Assembly: GCF_000833605.1 (NCBI RefSeq)
Contig: NZ_JXTG01000016.1
Span: 1 to 48,019 of the forward strand
DNA: 48,019 bases
Direction: 5' to 3'
Source: Anoxybacillus ayderensis
GTDB lineage: Bacteria; Bacillota; Bacilli; Bacillales; Anoxybacillaceae
Notes under the pieces: generated by a model
What the model saw: the letters and a program-made list of their open reading frames with translations, nothing else
Told to the model about the DNA's origin: nothing
Database searches by the model: none
Program-made: the position numbers and the translations under genes
Shown: positions 22,833 through 32,616 of the stretch, one piece after another
How the letters are laid out: every line of letters starts with the position of its first letter
How positions within the stretch are numbered: the stretch's first letter is position 1

Positions 22833-24689
22833 ATGATGGAAAACGCATGGCTCATACCGCTTTTTCCGTTCGTCTCGTTTATTGTGCTGCTTGTTGTTGG
22901 CAAGCAGTTAAAAGAACGAAGCGCGTATGTCGGAATGTTGTTGACGCTTCTTTCGCTCGTCTTCGCCCTCGGGACGTTGTACGAGCGCTGGACGGAGCCA
23001 ACATATAAACAAGCATACACATGGTTGACAATTGGGGATGTACATTTGACTGTCGGCTTTGAAGTAAACGCATTAAATGCCCTCATGCTCGTCGTTGTAT
23101 CGCTTGTTAGTTTTCTCGTACATACGTATGCGAAAGGATATATGCACGGTGATGAGCGCTTCCCGGTATTTTACGCCTACTTAGGTTTGTTTACATTTGC
23201 GATGCTCGGGCTCGTCGTATCACCAAATTTACTGCAAACGTATATTTTTTGGGAACTTGTCGGTCTCGGTTCGTTTTTACTCATTGGATTTTATTTTTAC
23301 AAAGAAGAAGCGAAAGCTGCGGCGAAAAAAGCGTTTATTATGACGCGCATCGGGGACGTTGGCTTATTGATCGGCATGATTTTATTGTTCCTTGAAGTAA
23401 AAAGTTTCGAATACGAGACTATTTTTGCTGCGTTACAACAAGGGGATGTTTCAACGACAATCATGACGTTAAGCGCCATTCTCATTTTTATCGGTGCGAT
23501 CGGAAAATCAGGTCAATTTCCGCTTCATACGTGGCTTCCAGATGCGATGGAAGGTCCGACGCCTGTATCGGCATTAATTCATGCGGCAACGATGGTCGCT
23601 GCTGGGGTATATTTAGTTGCGACGCTGTTTCCGCTTTATGAAGCAAGTGAAGTGGCGATGACGACCGTTGCTTACGTCGGAGGGTTTACCGCCATTTTTG
23701 CAGCGTCAATCGGCTTAGTGCAAACGGACATTAAACGCGTGCTTGCCTATTCGACTGTTAGCCAGCTCGGTTACATGATGTTAGCGCTCGGCTCTGCTGG
23801 GTACGTGGCAGGCGTCTTTCACTTAATGACACACGCCTTTTTTAAAGCGCTTCTTTTCTTAGCGGCAGGTAGTGTCATTCATGCGGTGCATACGCAAAAC
23901 ATTGAGCAAATGGGCGGGTTATGGAAAAAAATGAAATGGACCGCTCCGCTCTTTCTTATCGGAACGTTAGCCATTAGCGGATTTCCGTTTTTCTCAGGCT
24001 TTTTCAGCAAAGATGAAATTTTAATTGCAGCGTGGACGCACGGGCATGTCGGTTTATTTGTTGTCGCTGTTATCGCTGCCTTTTTCACAGCGTTTTATAT
24101 GTTCCGCTTATTTTTCCTCGTGTTTGCGGGAGAAGCGCGGACAGCAAATGACGATGTGCACGAATCACCGATGGTCATGGTATTTCCGATGATCGTCCTC
24201 GGTGCGTTGGCCGTCGTTTCTGGTTACGTTCAAACACCGTGGGGAGCGTTTTTAGGCGAGTGGTTGACAGAAGGAACGAACTGGCATGCACATATGGAAG
24301 GTCCGAGTTGGATTATGATTGTAGCGACCGTTGTGTCGCTATGCGGAATTGCTCTCGCGTGGCTCATATATGGCAAACGAGCCATTGCTCGCGACTGGCT
24401 ATCGTCACGTTTTCCAATGACGTACAATGTGCTCATGAACAAATATTACATTGATGAGTTTTACGGATTGACAGTCATCCGTGCGACGTCATTTGTTAGC
24501 TTATTGTTTGAGTATATTGACCGTTTCCTCATCGAAGGAGTGGCTCAGCTATTTGCAGCAACCGCGCGCGGCATCGGACGAATCGGTTCACGTTTACAAA
24601 ACGGTCAAGTACAAATGTACGGTACGGTGACGATTGTTGCTTTAGCGATTCTCGTCGTCATTTTTGCGGTGACAGGGGGGTATTTATAA
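22833..24689 (+). CDS. nuoL: Complex I subunit L (antiporter-like)
   Basis: 618 residues, about 16 membrane helices. The key glutamate is E141 in FWELVGLGSF. The sequences GKSGQFPLHTWLPDAMEGPTP and VSALIHAATMVAAGVYL contain the conserved lysine and histidine region. The C-terminal part forms the long lateral helix. It is one of three Mrp-like proton pumps of the complex. The start follows GGGGATGATTGAACG; an ATG pair is present. Confidence 0.96.
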   Translation: MMENAWLIPLFPFVSFIVLLVVGKQLKERSAYVGMLLTLLSLVFALGTLYERWTEPTYKQAYTWLTIGDVHLTVGFEVNALNALMLVVVSLVSFLVHTYAKGYMHGDERFPVFYAYLGLFTFAMLGLVVSPNLLQTYIFWELVGLGSFLLIGFYFYKEEAKAAAKKAFIMTRIGDVGLLIGMILLFLEVKSFEYETIFAALQQGDVSTTIMTLSAILIFIGAIGKSGQFPLHTWLPDAMEGPTPVSALIHAATMVAAGVYLVATLFPLYEASEVAMTTVAYVGGFTAIFAASIGLVQTDIKRVLAYSTVSQLGYMMLALGSAGYVAGVFHLMTHAFFKALLFLAAGSVIHAVHTQNIEQMGGLWKKMKWTAPLFLIGTLAISGFPFFSGFFSKDEILIAAWTHGHVGLFVVAVIAAFFTAFYMFRLFFLVFAGEARTANDDVHESPMVMVFPMIVLGALAVVSGYVQTPWGAFLGEWLTEGTNWHAHMEGPSWIMIVATVVSLCGIALAWLIYGKRAIARDWLSSRFPMTYNVLMNKYYIDEFYGLTVIRATSFVSLLFEYIDRFLIEGVAQLFAATARGIGRIGSRLQNGQVQMYGTVTIVALAILVVIFAVTGGYL

Positions 24690-26200
24690 TGCAGCCATAC
24701 TTTTTATCGCTCTTAATTTTCTCCCCGCTTTTAGGCATACTCGTTCTTTCGCTCCTTTCGAAAGAACAAGAAAAAGCGATGAAATGGCTTGGCGTTTTAG
24801 CGACGTTGCCATCGTTATGTTTATCGTTATTTGCGTTTTGGCAATATCAAAACGGCTACGATATAAGCAAATTAGCGGAAAAACGGTCATGGATTCAATT
24901 TGGCGAGTTTCCGTTTTTAAAGGAGACAGATTTTACTGTCGCATATGAACTTCATGTGGACGGTTTTGCGCTCGTTATGATCGTTTTAACGACCGTCCTC
25001 GCGACGCTTGCTGCGATCGCTTCCATGTCCATTCAAAAAGAATGGAAAGGATATTTTCAACTGTTTTTATTGCTTGAAATCGGTATGCTCGGCGTGTTTG
25101 CCGCAAGCAACCTTGTGCTCTTTTTCATCTTTTTCGAGCTAACGCTCATTCCGATGTTTTTCTTAATCGGAAAATGGGGATATTTCGAAAAAGAAAAAGC
25201 GGCATACAGCTATTTAATTTATAACGGGCTCGGTTCAGCCGTTTTATTGATCGTCATTGCCGTCTTGTTTGCGCGCACGGGTACATCGAATATCGATGAG
25301 CTGCGCCACATATTAACGGATCCGATGGCACAAACGATTTCGCCAATTTCCGACGAGCTTCGCTACGGATTGTTTCTTGCGTTGCTCATTGCATTTGGGG
25401 TTAAGCTACCGATCGTGCCGCTTCATCGCTGGATGTTGCACGTGCACGTACAAGCGCCACCATCTGTCGTTATGCTACATGCAGGGGTTTTGTTAAAAAT
25501 TGGTTCTTTCGGTCTTGTCCGTTTTGCGTTCGGATTATTTCCCGGGCAATTTCAACAATTTTCGACATGGCTCATCGTTTTAGGCGTTGTTAACTTGTTG
25601 TACGGTGCGTTTTTAGCACTAAGACAAACCGATTTTAAAATGGTGCTTGCTTATTCGAGCGTATCGCACATGGGCATTGTATTAATCGGTCTCGGTTCGC
25701 TCACTGAGGCAGGAATACAAGGAGCAATTTTCCAAGCGGTGTCACACGGATTTATCGCTGCGTTTTTATTCTTCCTCGTCGGTGTCATGTACGAAAGAAC
25801 GCGCACGACGACGCTTGCTCGTTTAGGTGGGTTAGCGAAGACAATGCCGTACGTATCAGGATTTATTCTTGCTGGGGCGATGGCTTCTCTCGGTTTGCCA
25901 GGGACGTCTGGATTTATTAGCGAGTTTATGGCGTTCGTTGGGGCATTTCAAGCGGAACCTTTGCTCGCTGCGATCGGTACGCTCGGCATTATTATGACAG
26001 CTGTGTATTTATTGCGCGCTGTCCTCGGCATGACATTCGGGCAAACGACGGTGACAAACGTTCCCGATTTACGTGGGATGGAATGGGTTCCAGCGATTAG
26101 TTTACTGTTGCTTATTATCATCATCGGGGTATATCCGAACGTGTTGGCGATGCCGCTACAAACGACGATTGAAACGATGATGAATGGGTTAGGGGGTTGA
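24689..26200 (+). CDS. nuoM: Complex I subunit M (antiporter-like)
   Basis: 503 residues, about 14 membrane helices. E150 in FFELTLIPMFF is the conserved helix-5 glutamate. The lumenal-loop region reads PLHRWMLHVHVQAPPSVVML, where many NuoM have LHTWLPDAHVEAP; the basic residues are kept. The start overlaps the last base of the nuoL stop codon. Confidence 0.95.
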   Translation: MQPYFLSLLIFSPLLGILVLSLLSKEQEKAMKWLGVLATLPSLCLSLFAFWQYQNGYDISKLAEKRSWIQFGEFPFLKETDFTVAYELHVDGFALVMIVLTTVLATLAAIASMSIQKEWKGYFQLFLLLEIGMLGVFAASNLVLFFIFFELTLIPMFFLIGKWGYFEKEKAAYSYLIYNGLGSAVLLIVIAVLFARTGTSNIDELRHILTDPMAQTISPISDELRYGLFLALLIAFGVKLPIVPLHRWMLHVHVQAPPSVVMLHAGVLLKIGSFGLVRFAFGLFPGQFQQFSTWLIVLGVVNLLYGAFLALRQTDFKMVLAYSSVSHMGIVLIGLGSLTEAGIQGAIFQAVSHGFIAAFLFFLVGVMYERTRTTTLARLGGLAKTMPYVSGFILAGAMASLGLPGTSGFISEFMAFVGAFQAEPLLAAIGTLGIIMTAVYLLRAVLGMTFGQTTVTNVPDLRGMEWVPAISLLLLIIIIGVYPNVLAMPLQTTIETMMNGLGG

Positions 26201-26204
26201 TGAG

Positions 26205-27707
26205 ATGGATTTTGAAACATTACTTAGCTATGAATGGGGCGTGATGATGCCGGAATTTATTATTCTCGGCGTCGCCGTTGCGCTCTCGCTCATCGACCTA
26301 TTTATGCCAGAAAACCGAAATCGGCAACTGCTTGGCTTATTCGCTTTTGTTGGCGTCGCCGTTTCATTCGTCTCGCTACTCGGTTTATGGACGAGTGATG
26401 TCACATCCATTTTGGGCGATACGTTCCGCCTAGATTCGTTCGCCAAATCATTTAAAGCGTTATTGCTGATTGGTAGTGCGCTCGTGTTATTGCTTTCGAT
26501 TCATTATGAACCAAAAGAGCGCATCGCCTATCGTGGCGAATTTTATTACTTATTTTTAACAGCGCTTCTCGGCGCAATGATGATGGCATCAAGCGGCGAT
26601 CTCATTACATTGTTTGTCGGGCTTGAGCTATTGTCCATTTCTTCTTATATTCTCGTCGCCATTCGGAAAAAACATACACTCGCAAATGAAGCAGCGTTAA
26701 AATACGTCATTACTGGAGGCATTGCAACGGCGATTACGTTGTTCGGGATGAGCTACATATTTGGCTTTACCGGATCGACGAATATAAAAGAAATTGCCGT
26801 GCAGCTTGCGAGCACGTACGATGAAAACCATCAATACATTTTATCGCTCGCCTTTTTGCTGACGTTCGTCGGGTTATCGTTTAAATTAGCATCGGCTCCG
26901 TTTCATATGTGGGCACCTGACGTATATCAAGGAGCGACGACCCCTGTTGTTTCTTTTTTAAGCGTCGTCTCGAAAACAGCTGGGTTTGTTATCGTCTTGC
27001 GCGTCGTCGTTTCCGTCTTTGCTCAAATACCGACGGGAAGTTCGGCTTCGATGCTTATGACGCTTGCGCCGTACATCGCCTTTTTAGCAGGGGTAACGAT
27101 GATCATCGGCAATACAATTGCCCTTCGTCAACGAAACGTCAAGCGCATGCTAGCGTATTCGAGCATCGCACACGCAGGATACGTGCTCGTTGCTTTCGCA
27201 AGCTTATCGATGTTTATGTTTGAAGCGATTTGGTTTTACTTGTTCGCGTACGTATTTATGACGATCGGGGCGTTTGCGATTTTGCAAGTCGTTTCTCAAC
27301 ATCACGATGACGAAGACATTAGCATATTTGCTGGCTTATATCGACGCTCGCCGCTTATGGCGGTGGCGATGACGATCTTTTTACTATCGCTTGCAGGCAT
27401 TCCGGGGACAGCGGGATTTATCGGAAAAATGAACATTTTCCTCGGCGCATTTGTCGTTGAGCCTGCTCATTATGTGCTCGCGTCCATTATGGTAGTCACG
27501 ACCGTCATATCGTACGTATATTACTTTGGCATTTTCGTCCAAATGTTTTTCCGACCTGTCGAACATGCGGATCGATTACAATGGCCACCAGGTGTCATTG
27601 CTGTCGTTGTCATTTGTATCATCGGTACGTTGTTGTTAGGGGTGTTTCCAAACTTTGCTTACGATTGGATTGCACCATTTGAACATTTTAGCGATTTTCT
27701 TCAGTAA
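26205..27707 (+). CDS. nuoN: Complex I subunit N (antiporter-like)
   Basis: 500 residues, about 14 membrane helices. GLELLSISSYILVAIRK near residue 141 carries the conserved glutamate region, and FKLASAPFHMWAPDVYQGA near residue 226 is the NuoN signature. It is the last nuo gene and is closed by the terminator at 27715. The operon thus codes A, B, C, D, H, I, J, K, L, M and N. Confidence 0.95.
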   Translation: MDFETLLSYEWGVMMPEFIILGVAVALSLIDLFMPENRNRQLLGLFAFVGVAVSFVSLLGLWTSDVTSILGDTFRLDSFAKSFKALLLIGSALVLLLSIHYEPKERIAYRGEFYYLFLTALLGAMMMASSGDLITLFVGLELLSISSYILVAIRKKHTLANEAALKYVITGGIATAITLFGMSYIFGFTGSTNIKEIAVQLASTYDENHQYILSLAFLLTFVGLSFKLASAPFHMWAPDVYQGATTPVVSFLSVVSKTAGFVIVLRVVVSVFAQIPTGSSASMLMTLAPYIAFLAGVTMIIGNTIALRQRNVKRMLAYSSIAHAGYVLVAFASLSMFMFEAIWFYLFAYVFMTIGAFAILQVVSQHHDDEDISIFAGLYRRSPLMAVAMTIFLLSLAGIPGTAGFIGKMNIFLGAFVVEPAHYVLASIMVVTTVISYVYYFGIFVQMFFRPVEHADRLQWPPGVIAVVVICIIGTLLLGVFPNFAYDWIAPFEHFSDFLQ

Positions 27708-27714
27708 GACGTAT

Positions 27715-27745
27715 AATGGAAGGGGTGTACCCTTCCATTTTTTTA
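27715..27745 (+). terminator. Terminator of the nuo operon
   Basis: AATGGAAGGG (27715-27724) pairs perfectly with CCCTTCCATT (27730-27739) around a five-base loop, followed by a run of Ts. Confidence 0.9.
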
Positions 27746-27762
27746 TGTAAGGAGAGATAAAG

Positions 27763-27993
27763 ATGGAAACATTCGGACAAGAAGCGTTAATTAGTTTATT
27801 GTCGCATTTATTTTTCATTACGGTGACGTGGTGGACGTTACAAGCTGTTCGACTTGAAGTAATTTTTAAACCGAATCGCATCGTTCAAGCGCGCGTCTTT
27901 TACATTCTCATTACGATTGCGATCGGCTCGTTAGTGAGCAATTTCTTTTTAGATTATTTACGCTGGTCACGCCAATTGCCATTTTTACTTTAA
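27763..27993 (+). CDS. ywzB: DUF1146 family small membrane protein YwzB
   Basis: 76 residues with two hydrophobic helices (about 10-27 and 45-64). It matches the YwzB/DUF1146 family, conserved before ywmB and murA in bacilli; its function is unknown. The start follows AAGGAGAG at good distance. Confidence 0.85.
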   Translation: METFGQEALISLLSHLFFITVTWWTLQAVRLEVIFKPNRIVQARVFYILITIAIGSLVSNFFLDYLRWSRQLPFLL

Positions 27994-28075
27994 GCGCGAG
28001 CGTTGTCGATTTTTTTCACGTATGTTCCCTTCCGATCTGGCAACAATAAAAGCTAAGGAGAGGAAGGGAAAAGAG

Positions 28076-28771
28076 ATGAGAAAAAGATGGTTGGCACTCG
28101 TTATTTTTTGTTTGTTATTAAGTGGTTATCGGATGTATGATGATGAACGTGTCGAAAGAGAAATAACGAAAATAAACGACATGCTCGGCGTATTTGAAGC
28201 CCATCATATTCACCTCAAACGATGGAACGTCTACGCCAAAGAGCAAGTGCTTACAAAAGACCCTCACAACTGGATCCAACAACACGTGAGAACATGGTCC
28301 TCTTTCCATTGGACAGTTGAACCGCACAAGATGATCGGCAAACGTGAAACCTCCGCTTACGTTGAAACGATTCAACTCATCACGGTCGCTCATCATCCCG
28401 CAGTCATTATTTTATATGAAGCAACCGGTTCAACGTGGAATAAACAACTCGAACGCACGCTCGTCCGACAAACGACAAAATTATTCGCAAAACCTACATT
28501 TTTCACTTGTATTACAGGGGAATTCGATGGTAAGATGAAAGGTGTTTTGTTTGACAAGGCGGTTCGCTTGCTTTCTTCCTTTCAAGCGGAACCGATTGAA
28601 TCATTACGTGAAGAGACATTTGTCTCCGTCTCAGCATATACTGAGCAGTGGAAGACGTCACTTTCTGTCGGACAACAACAAATGAATCTTCAACTGGCAT
28701 TACGACAAAACGGATTGGGCGCGCGAACGACCGTTGTCATTGGCACCCCAATCATAACAGCTGAATATTAA
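28076..28771 (+). CDS. ywmB: YwmB family protein
   Basis: 231 residues: a hydrophobic N-terminal segment (about 4-17) suggests export or anchoring, and the rest is soluble. The family (DUF1779) has a TATA-binding-protein-like fold and unknown function; the name does not imply DNA binding. ATG 28076 is chosen because AGGAGAGGAAGGG precedes it; the frame opens at 28022 but those codons carry the ribosome site. It lies just upstream of murA as in B. subtilis. Confidence 0.85.
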   Translation: MRKRWLALVIFCLLLSGYRMYDDERVEREITKINDMLGVFEAHHIHLKRWNVYAKEQVLTKDPHNWIQQHVRTWSSFHWTVEPHKMIGKRETSAYVETIQLITVAHHPAVIILYEATGSTWNKQLERTLVRQTTKLFAKPTFFTCITGEFDGKMKGVLFDKAVRLLSSFQAEPIESLREETFVSVSAYTEQWKTSLSVGQQQMNLQLALRQNGLGARTTVVIGTPIITAEY

Positions 28772-28802
28772 TATAGAGACTTTGGACGCGGAGGGGAATG
28801 CC

Positions 28803-30101
28803 TTGGAAAAAATCATCGTCCGCGGCGGGAAGCGGTTGAGCGGCACAGTGAAAGTGGAAGGTGCGAAAAACGCTGTGTTGCCTGTCATCGCCGCAACATT
28901 GTTAGCGAGTGAAGGAAAAAGCGTCATTTACGATGTACCTGAACTCTCCGATGTATATACGATTAGTGAAGTGTTACGTCACTTACAAGCAGACGTGACG
29001 GTTGGCAAAAACAACATTGTCGTCGATGCATCTGGAGAGCTAAGTATTGAAGCTCCATTTGAATATGTACGAAAAATGAGAGCATCTGTATTAGTGATGG
29101 GTCCATTGCTTGCCCGCAAAGGTCGGGCACGCGTCGCACTGCCAGGTGGCTGTGCGATCGGGTCAAGACCAATTGACCAACATTTAAAAGGGTTTGAAGC
29201 GATGGGTGCGACGGTGAAAATCGGGAACGGTTTCATTGACGCTGAAGTGAACGGAAAATTACGCGGGGCAAAAATTTATTTAGATTTCCCGAGTGTCGGC
29301 GCGACAGAAAACATTATGATGGCTGCCGTTTTGGCAGAAGGAACAACCATTATTGAAAACTGCGCAAAAGAACCAGAAATTGTTGACTTAGCGAACTTTT
29401 TAAATGCGATGGGCGCGAAAGTGCGCGGTGCAGGAACAGGCACGATTCGCATTGAAGGTGTTACTACATTATATGGTGCAGAGCATACCGTTATTCCTGA
29501 TCGCATTGAAGCAGGAACATTTATGATTGCCGCTGCGATTACGGGCGGAAACGTCCTCGTACAAGGGGCGGTGCCAGAACATTTAACGTCGTTGATCGCC
29601 AAACTCGAGGAAATGGGTGTCACTATTATTGAAGAAGACAACGGCTTGCGCGTCATCGCTCCGGACAAACTGAAAGCAGTTGACGTGAAAACAATGCCTC
29701 ATCCCGGCTTTCCGACCGATATGCAGTCGCAAATGATGGCGTTGCTTATGAAGGCGGAAGGCACAAGCATGGTGACAGAAACGGTATTTGAAAACCGCTT
29801 TATGCACGTCGAAGAATTTCGTCGCATGAACGCGGATGTGAAAATTGAAGGCCGTTCGGTCATTATTAACGGTCCGTGCAACTTGCAAGGGGCAGAAGTG
29901 GCAGCAACGGACTTGCGTGCTGCTGCAGCGCTTATTTTAGCTGGGTTAGCGGCAGAAGGATACACGCGCGTAACAGAGCTGAAACATTTAGATCGCGGTT
30001 ACGTTCGCTTTCATGAAAAATTAGCTGCTTTAGGGGCAGATATTGAACGTGTACGCGAACATGTGGACATCGTACAAACGCAAGTGACAGATGTGGGATA
30101 A
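28803..30101 (+). CDS. murA: UDP-N-acetylglucosamine 1-carboxyvinyltransferase
   Basis: 432 residues. It transfers enolpyruvate from PEP to UDP-GlcNAc, the first committed step of peptidoglycan synthesis. K22 and N23 in EGAKNAVLP bind substrate and the catalytic cysteine is C117 in [11 protein letters not shown], the residue alkylated by fosfomycin in this family. TTG 28803 is chosen, preceded by GGAGGGG at 28791; the ATG at 28782 lies before that site. Position beside ywmB and spoIID corresponds to B. subtilis murAA. Confidence 0.96.
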   Translation: MEKIIVRGGKRLSGTVKVEGAKNAVLPVIAATLLASEGKSVIYDVPELSDVYTISEVLRHLQADVTVGKNNIVVDASGELSIEAPFEYVRKMRASVLVMGPLLARKGRARVALPGGCAIGSRPIDQHLKGFEAMGATVKIGNGFIDAEVNGKLRGAKIYLDFPSVGATENIMMAAVLAEGTTIIENCAKEPEIVDLANFLNAMGAKVRGAGTGTIRIEGVTTLYGAEHTVIPDRIEAGTFMIAAAITGGNVLVQGAVPEHLTSLIAKLEEMGVTIIEEDNGLRVIAPDKLKAVDVKTMPHPGFPTDMQSQMMALLMKAEGTSMVTETVFENRFMHVEEFRRMNADVKIEGRSVIINGPCNLQGAEVAATDLRAAAALILAGLAAEGYTRVTELKHLDRGYVRFHEKLAALGADIERVREHVDIVQTQVTDVG

Positions 30102-30106
30102 TGTAA

Positions 30107-30143
30107 AAAAACGACCGTTTGCGAAAAGCTAATGGTCGTTTTT
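30107..30143 (+). terminator. Terminator after murA
   Basis: AAAAACGACC (30107-30116) pairs with GGTCGTTTTT (30134-30143). The spoIID promoter begins at the next base. Confidence 0.85.
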
Positions 30144-30172
30144 GCATATATGCTTGTCCTCCTGCATACAGT
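30144..30172 (+). promoter_or_regulatory. Sigma-E promoter of spoIID
   Basis: GCATATA (30144-30150), 14-base spacer, CATACAGT (30165-30172). Both hexamer regions match the sigma-E pattern (KMATAWW and CATACANT) at every fixed position. spoIID is a known mother-cell sigma-E gene. Confidence 0.8.
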
Positions 30173-30199
30173 TTAGTAATGATAAAGGGGGGATGGCAT

Positions 30200-31186
30200 T
30201 TGCGACAATGGATGATCGCAACCGTTGCGTTATTTACACTTATTTTACTTATTCCTGCATTAGTCGTTTTAGCGTTCGGGGAAAAGCAAAACACACCCCT
30301 TCCTGCCGAACCGAAGCCCGTTCAAGCACGCGATGAACCAACGGTGGAAGTGGCTGTATACCGAAGTAAAGAAAAAAAGGTCGAACGGCTTCCGCTTGAA
30401 CAATATGTCGTTGGTGTTGTAGCGGCAGAAATGCCGGCAGAATTTGAAATGGAAGCGTTAAAAGCTCAAGCACTTACCGCAAGAACGTATATCGTGAAAC
30501 AGCTCATGCATAACCAACCGATCCAACTGCCTGAAGGAGCGAACGTGACCGATACGGTCATGCATCAAGTGTATTATAACGACGAGCAATTAAAAGAAAT
30601 GTGGGGAATCAGTTACGAATGGAAAATAAAAAAAATTAAAGAAGCGGTCGAGGCGACGCGCGGGCAAATTTTAACGTACAACAACGAGCCGATTGAAGCG
30701 GCATTTTTCTCCACAAGCAACGGCTATACGGAAAATTCAGAAGCGTATTGGCAAAACGCGTTTCCTTACTTAACGAGCGTGGAAAGCCCGTGGGATACAA
30801 AGTCGCCGAAGTTTTACGAACAAGTGACGTTATCTGTTCGCGAATTTGAGCAGCGGCTCGGTGTCAAATTGCCAAAAGACGGATCAGTCGGCAAAATACT
30901 CGCACGCACGCCAGGAAAACGTGTCGCCCTTGTCGATATTCACGGAAAAAAGCTGACCGGACGGGAAGTGCGCGAAAAGCTGCAATTAAAATCAACGGAT
31001 TTTACATGGACAAGGCAAGGAAACAACATTGTCATCACAACGAAAGGATACGGTCACGGTGTTGGGATGAGTCAATACGGGGCGAACTTTTTAGCAAAGC
31101 AAGGAAAAACGTATAAAGAGATCGTTCAATATTATTATCGTGGGGTACAAATTCACGATGTGTCACTTGTCGCTTCAAAATTTTGA
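30200..31186 (+). CDS. spoIID: Stage II sporulation protein D (lytic transglycosylase)
   Basis: 328 residues with an N-terminal membrane anchor (about 5-27). The SpoIID domain includes [20 protein letters not shown], where E77 is the likely catalytic glutamate, and a C-terminal [17 protein letters not shown]. It cuts glycan strands in septal peptidoglycan during engulfment with SpoIIP and SpoIIM. TTG 30200 is chosen, seven bases after AAAGGGGGG, and only this start begins at the anchor; the longer frame from 30119 would run back through the promoter and terminator. Confidence 0.94.
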   Translation: MRQWMIATVALFTLILLIPALVVLAFGEKQNTPLPAEPKPVQARDEPTVEVAVYRSKEKKVERLPLEQYVVGVVAAEMPAEFEMEALKAQALTARTYIVKQLMHNQPIQLPEGANVTDTVMHQVYYNDEQLKEMWGISYEWKIKKIKEAVEATRGQILTYNNEPIEAAFFSTSNGYTENSEAYWQNAFPYLTSVESPWDTKSPKFYEQVTLSVREFEQRLGVKLPKDGSVGKILARTPGKRVALVDIHGKKLTGREVREKLQLKSTDFTWTRQGNNIVITTKGYGHGVGMSQYGANFLAKQGKTYKEIVQYYYRGVQIHDVSLVASKF

Positions 31187-31205
31187 AGCGGCAAATTTTT
31201 TTTAT
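31171..31205 (+). terminator. Terminator after spoIID
   Basis: 31171-31190 is a perfect 20-base palindrome overlapping the stop codon, followed by GCAAA and eight Ts. Confidence 0.75.
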
Positions 31206-31213
31206 ATTCACGT

Positions 31214-31243
31214 GTATAAATGTTCTGCTTTCTGTTCACAATG
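31214..31243 (+). promoter_or_regulatory. Likely sigma-F promoter of spoIIQ
   Basis: GTATA (31214-31218), 15-base spacer, GTTCACAATG (31234-31243), with one mismatch from GGNNANAHTR. Spacing equals that at spoIIR. spoIIQ is a known sigma-F gene. Confidence 0.6.
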
Positions 31244-31261
31244 GTTGCTGAGGTGATGAAC

Positions 31262-32038
31262 ATGAAAGAAGAAAACAAAAAAGTTTCAAAGTTGTTCCGT
31301 AAACGTTGGGTTGTTCCTTCGATTTATTTGTTAAGCGCAGCGCTCATTTTAACAGGTGTGCTTTGGTTCCAAAGCAAAACAAACGATATCGTGCAACCGC
31401 CTGTTGATGAAACAAAACCGGGCACAGCTGTAAACGAACAACAATCTGTTCCTGTCCAACAAGCCGTTGAACAAATCGCGATGCCTGTCCTTGATCCAAA
31501 CGCTGTCGAAATTGCAAAACCGTTTTACGACTTTAATGCATCAGCCGAAGAACAAGAAGCTGCTCTCGTCTCTTATAATGATGAATATTATCCGAACAAA
31601 GGTGTCGACATCGCGATGAAAAACGGCGAAAGCTTTGATGTGACCGCATCGTTAAGCGGGACGGTCGTTAAAGCAGAAAAAGACCCTCTCTTTGGTTACG
31701 TCGTTCATATTCAACACGATCGCGGCGTCGTGACGGTATATCAATCATTAAAAGACGTACAAGTGAAAACAGGTGATACAGTAAAACAAGGACAAGTGAT
31801 TGCGAAGGCAGGAACAAACGAGTTTAATAAAGAAGCAGGCGTCCACGTCCATTTTGAAATTCGGAAAGATGGGCAAGCCGTTAACCCGGTCGCTTACTTT
31901 GATCAACCGCTTAGCGCATTAGAAGCGAAAGAAAAACAAACGGAACAACAAGAAACAAATCAAAACAAAACAAATGAACAAGAAAGCGATCCGTCAAGCA
32001 CTGTTCCAGATGCTTCGATCGGAATGGCAAGAACATGA
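31262..32038 (+). CDS. spoIIQ: Stage II sporulation protein Q (degenerate M23/LytM)
   Basis: 258 residues: one membrane helix (about 17-35), a linker, an M23-like domain (about 105-212) and a Gln/Glu-rich tail. It is made in the forespore and binds SpoIIIAH across the intermembrane space to hold the engulfing membranes together. The first zinc-ligand position of M23 enzymes (HxGxD) reads N112-K-G-V-D, so a metal ligand is missing, while HVH at 195-197 is kept; B. subtilis SpoIIQ is likewise degenerate. ATG 31262 is chosen by its spacing from GAGGTG and by the family start. Confidence 0.93.
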   Translation: MKEENKKVSKLFRKRWVVPSIYLLSAALILTGVLWFQSKTNDIVQPPVDETKPGTAVNEQQSVPVQQAVEQIAMPVLDPNAVEIAKPFYDFNASAEEQEAALVSYNDEYYPNKGVDIAMKNGESFDVTASLSGTVVKAEKDPLFGYVVHIQHDRGVVTVYQSLKDVQVKTGDTVKQGQVIAKAGTNEFNKEAGVHVHFEIRKDGQAVNPVAYFDQPLSALEAKEKQTEQQETNQNKTNEQESDPSSTVPDASIGMART

Positions 32039-32073
32039 ACAGATGGGCAAAATGCTCATCTGTTCGCTTTTTT
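32037..32073 (+). terminator. Terminator after spoIIQ
   Basis: GAACAGATG (32037-32045) pairs with CATCTGTTC (32057-32065), extended by three inner pairs, then GC and a T-run. Confidence 0.85.
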
Positions 32074-32076
32074 ATG

Positions 32077-32105
32077 GAATATATTTTCTTCTTCCCTAAT
32101 ACACT
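32077..32105 (+). promoter_or_regulatory. Likely sigma-E promoter of spoIIID
   Basis: GAATATA (32077-32083), 14-base spacer, AATACACT (32098-32105), with one mismatch from CATACANT. It would give a leader of about 150 bases before GTG 32261. The rest of 32106-32260 shows no other clear signal. Confidence 0.6.
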
Positions 32106-32260
32106 ATTACAAACTTGAACAACGAGGGTGTTTGAGGTGAGATGAACGATTAATAGATGAGATTGACGACTTTGTTATGAACGAGTAAACGCCACTGCGA
32201 TCAACGCCTTATACGTCTCATTTCACACTTCTCACATCCAACTTAGGGAGGGCGAGCAGT

Positions 32261-32524
32261 GTGCACGATTACATCAAAGAGCGTACAATCAAGATTGGCA
32301 AGTATATCGTGGAGACGAGAAAAACCGTTCGCGTCATCGCGAAAGAGTTCGGTGTGTCCAAAAGCACCGTGCATAAAGACTTAACGGAACGGCTCCCGGA
32401 AATTAACCCCGAATTAGCGAATGAAGTAAAAGAAATTTTAGATTACCATAAATCCATTCGCCATTTGCGTGGAGGAGAAGCGACGAAGAAAAAGTATAAA
32501 AAAGAAACGGAGCAAGCGACGTAA
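32261..32524 (+). CDS. spoIIID: Stage III sporulation transcription factor SpoIIID
   Basis: 87 residues, nearly identical in its first 75 to B. subtilis SpoIIID as I know it. The helix-turn-helix is about residues 24-43 (TVRVIAKEFGVSKSTVHKDL), followed by a basic C-terminal region with HLRGGEATKKKYKK. It activates and represses mother-cell genes between sigma-E and sigma-K. GTG 32261 is preceded by AGGGAGGGCGAG. mbl follows after 92 bases. Confidence 0.96.
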   Translation: MHDYIKERTIKIGKYIVETRKTVRVIAKEFGVSKSTVHKDLTERLPEINPELANEVKEILDYHKSIRHLRGGEATKKKYKKETEQAT

Positions 32525-32616
32525 ATTTGTTGTTCCCCTTGTCAAAAATATTCTCTTTTTTTCGCCATCGTTGTGGTAAAATATTTTATTAGGAGAAATG
32601 GCAAGGAGGAACATGC

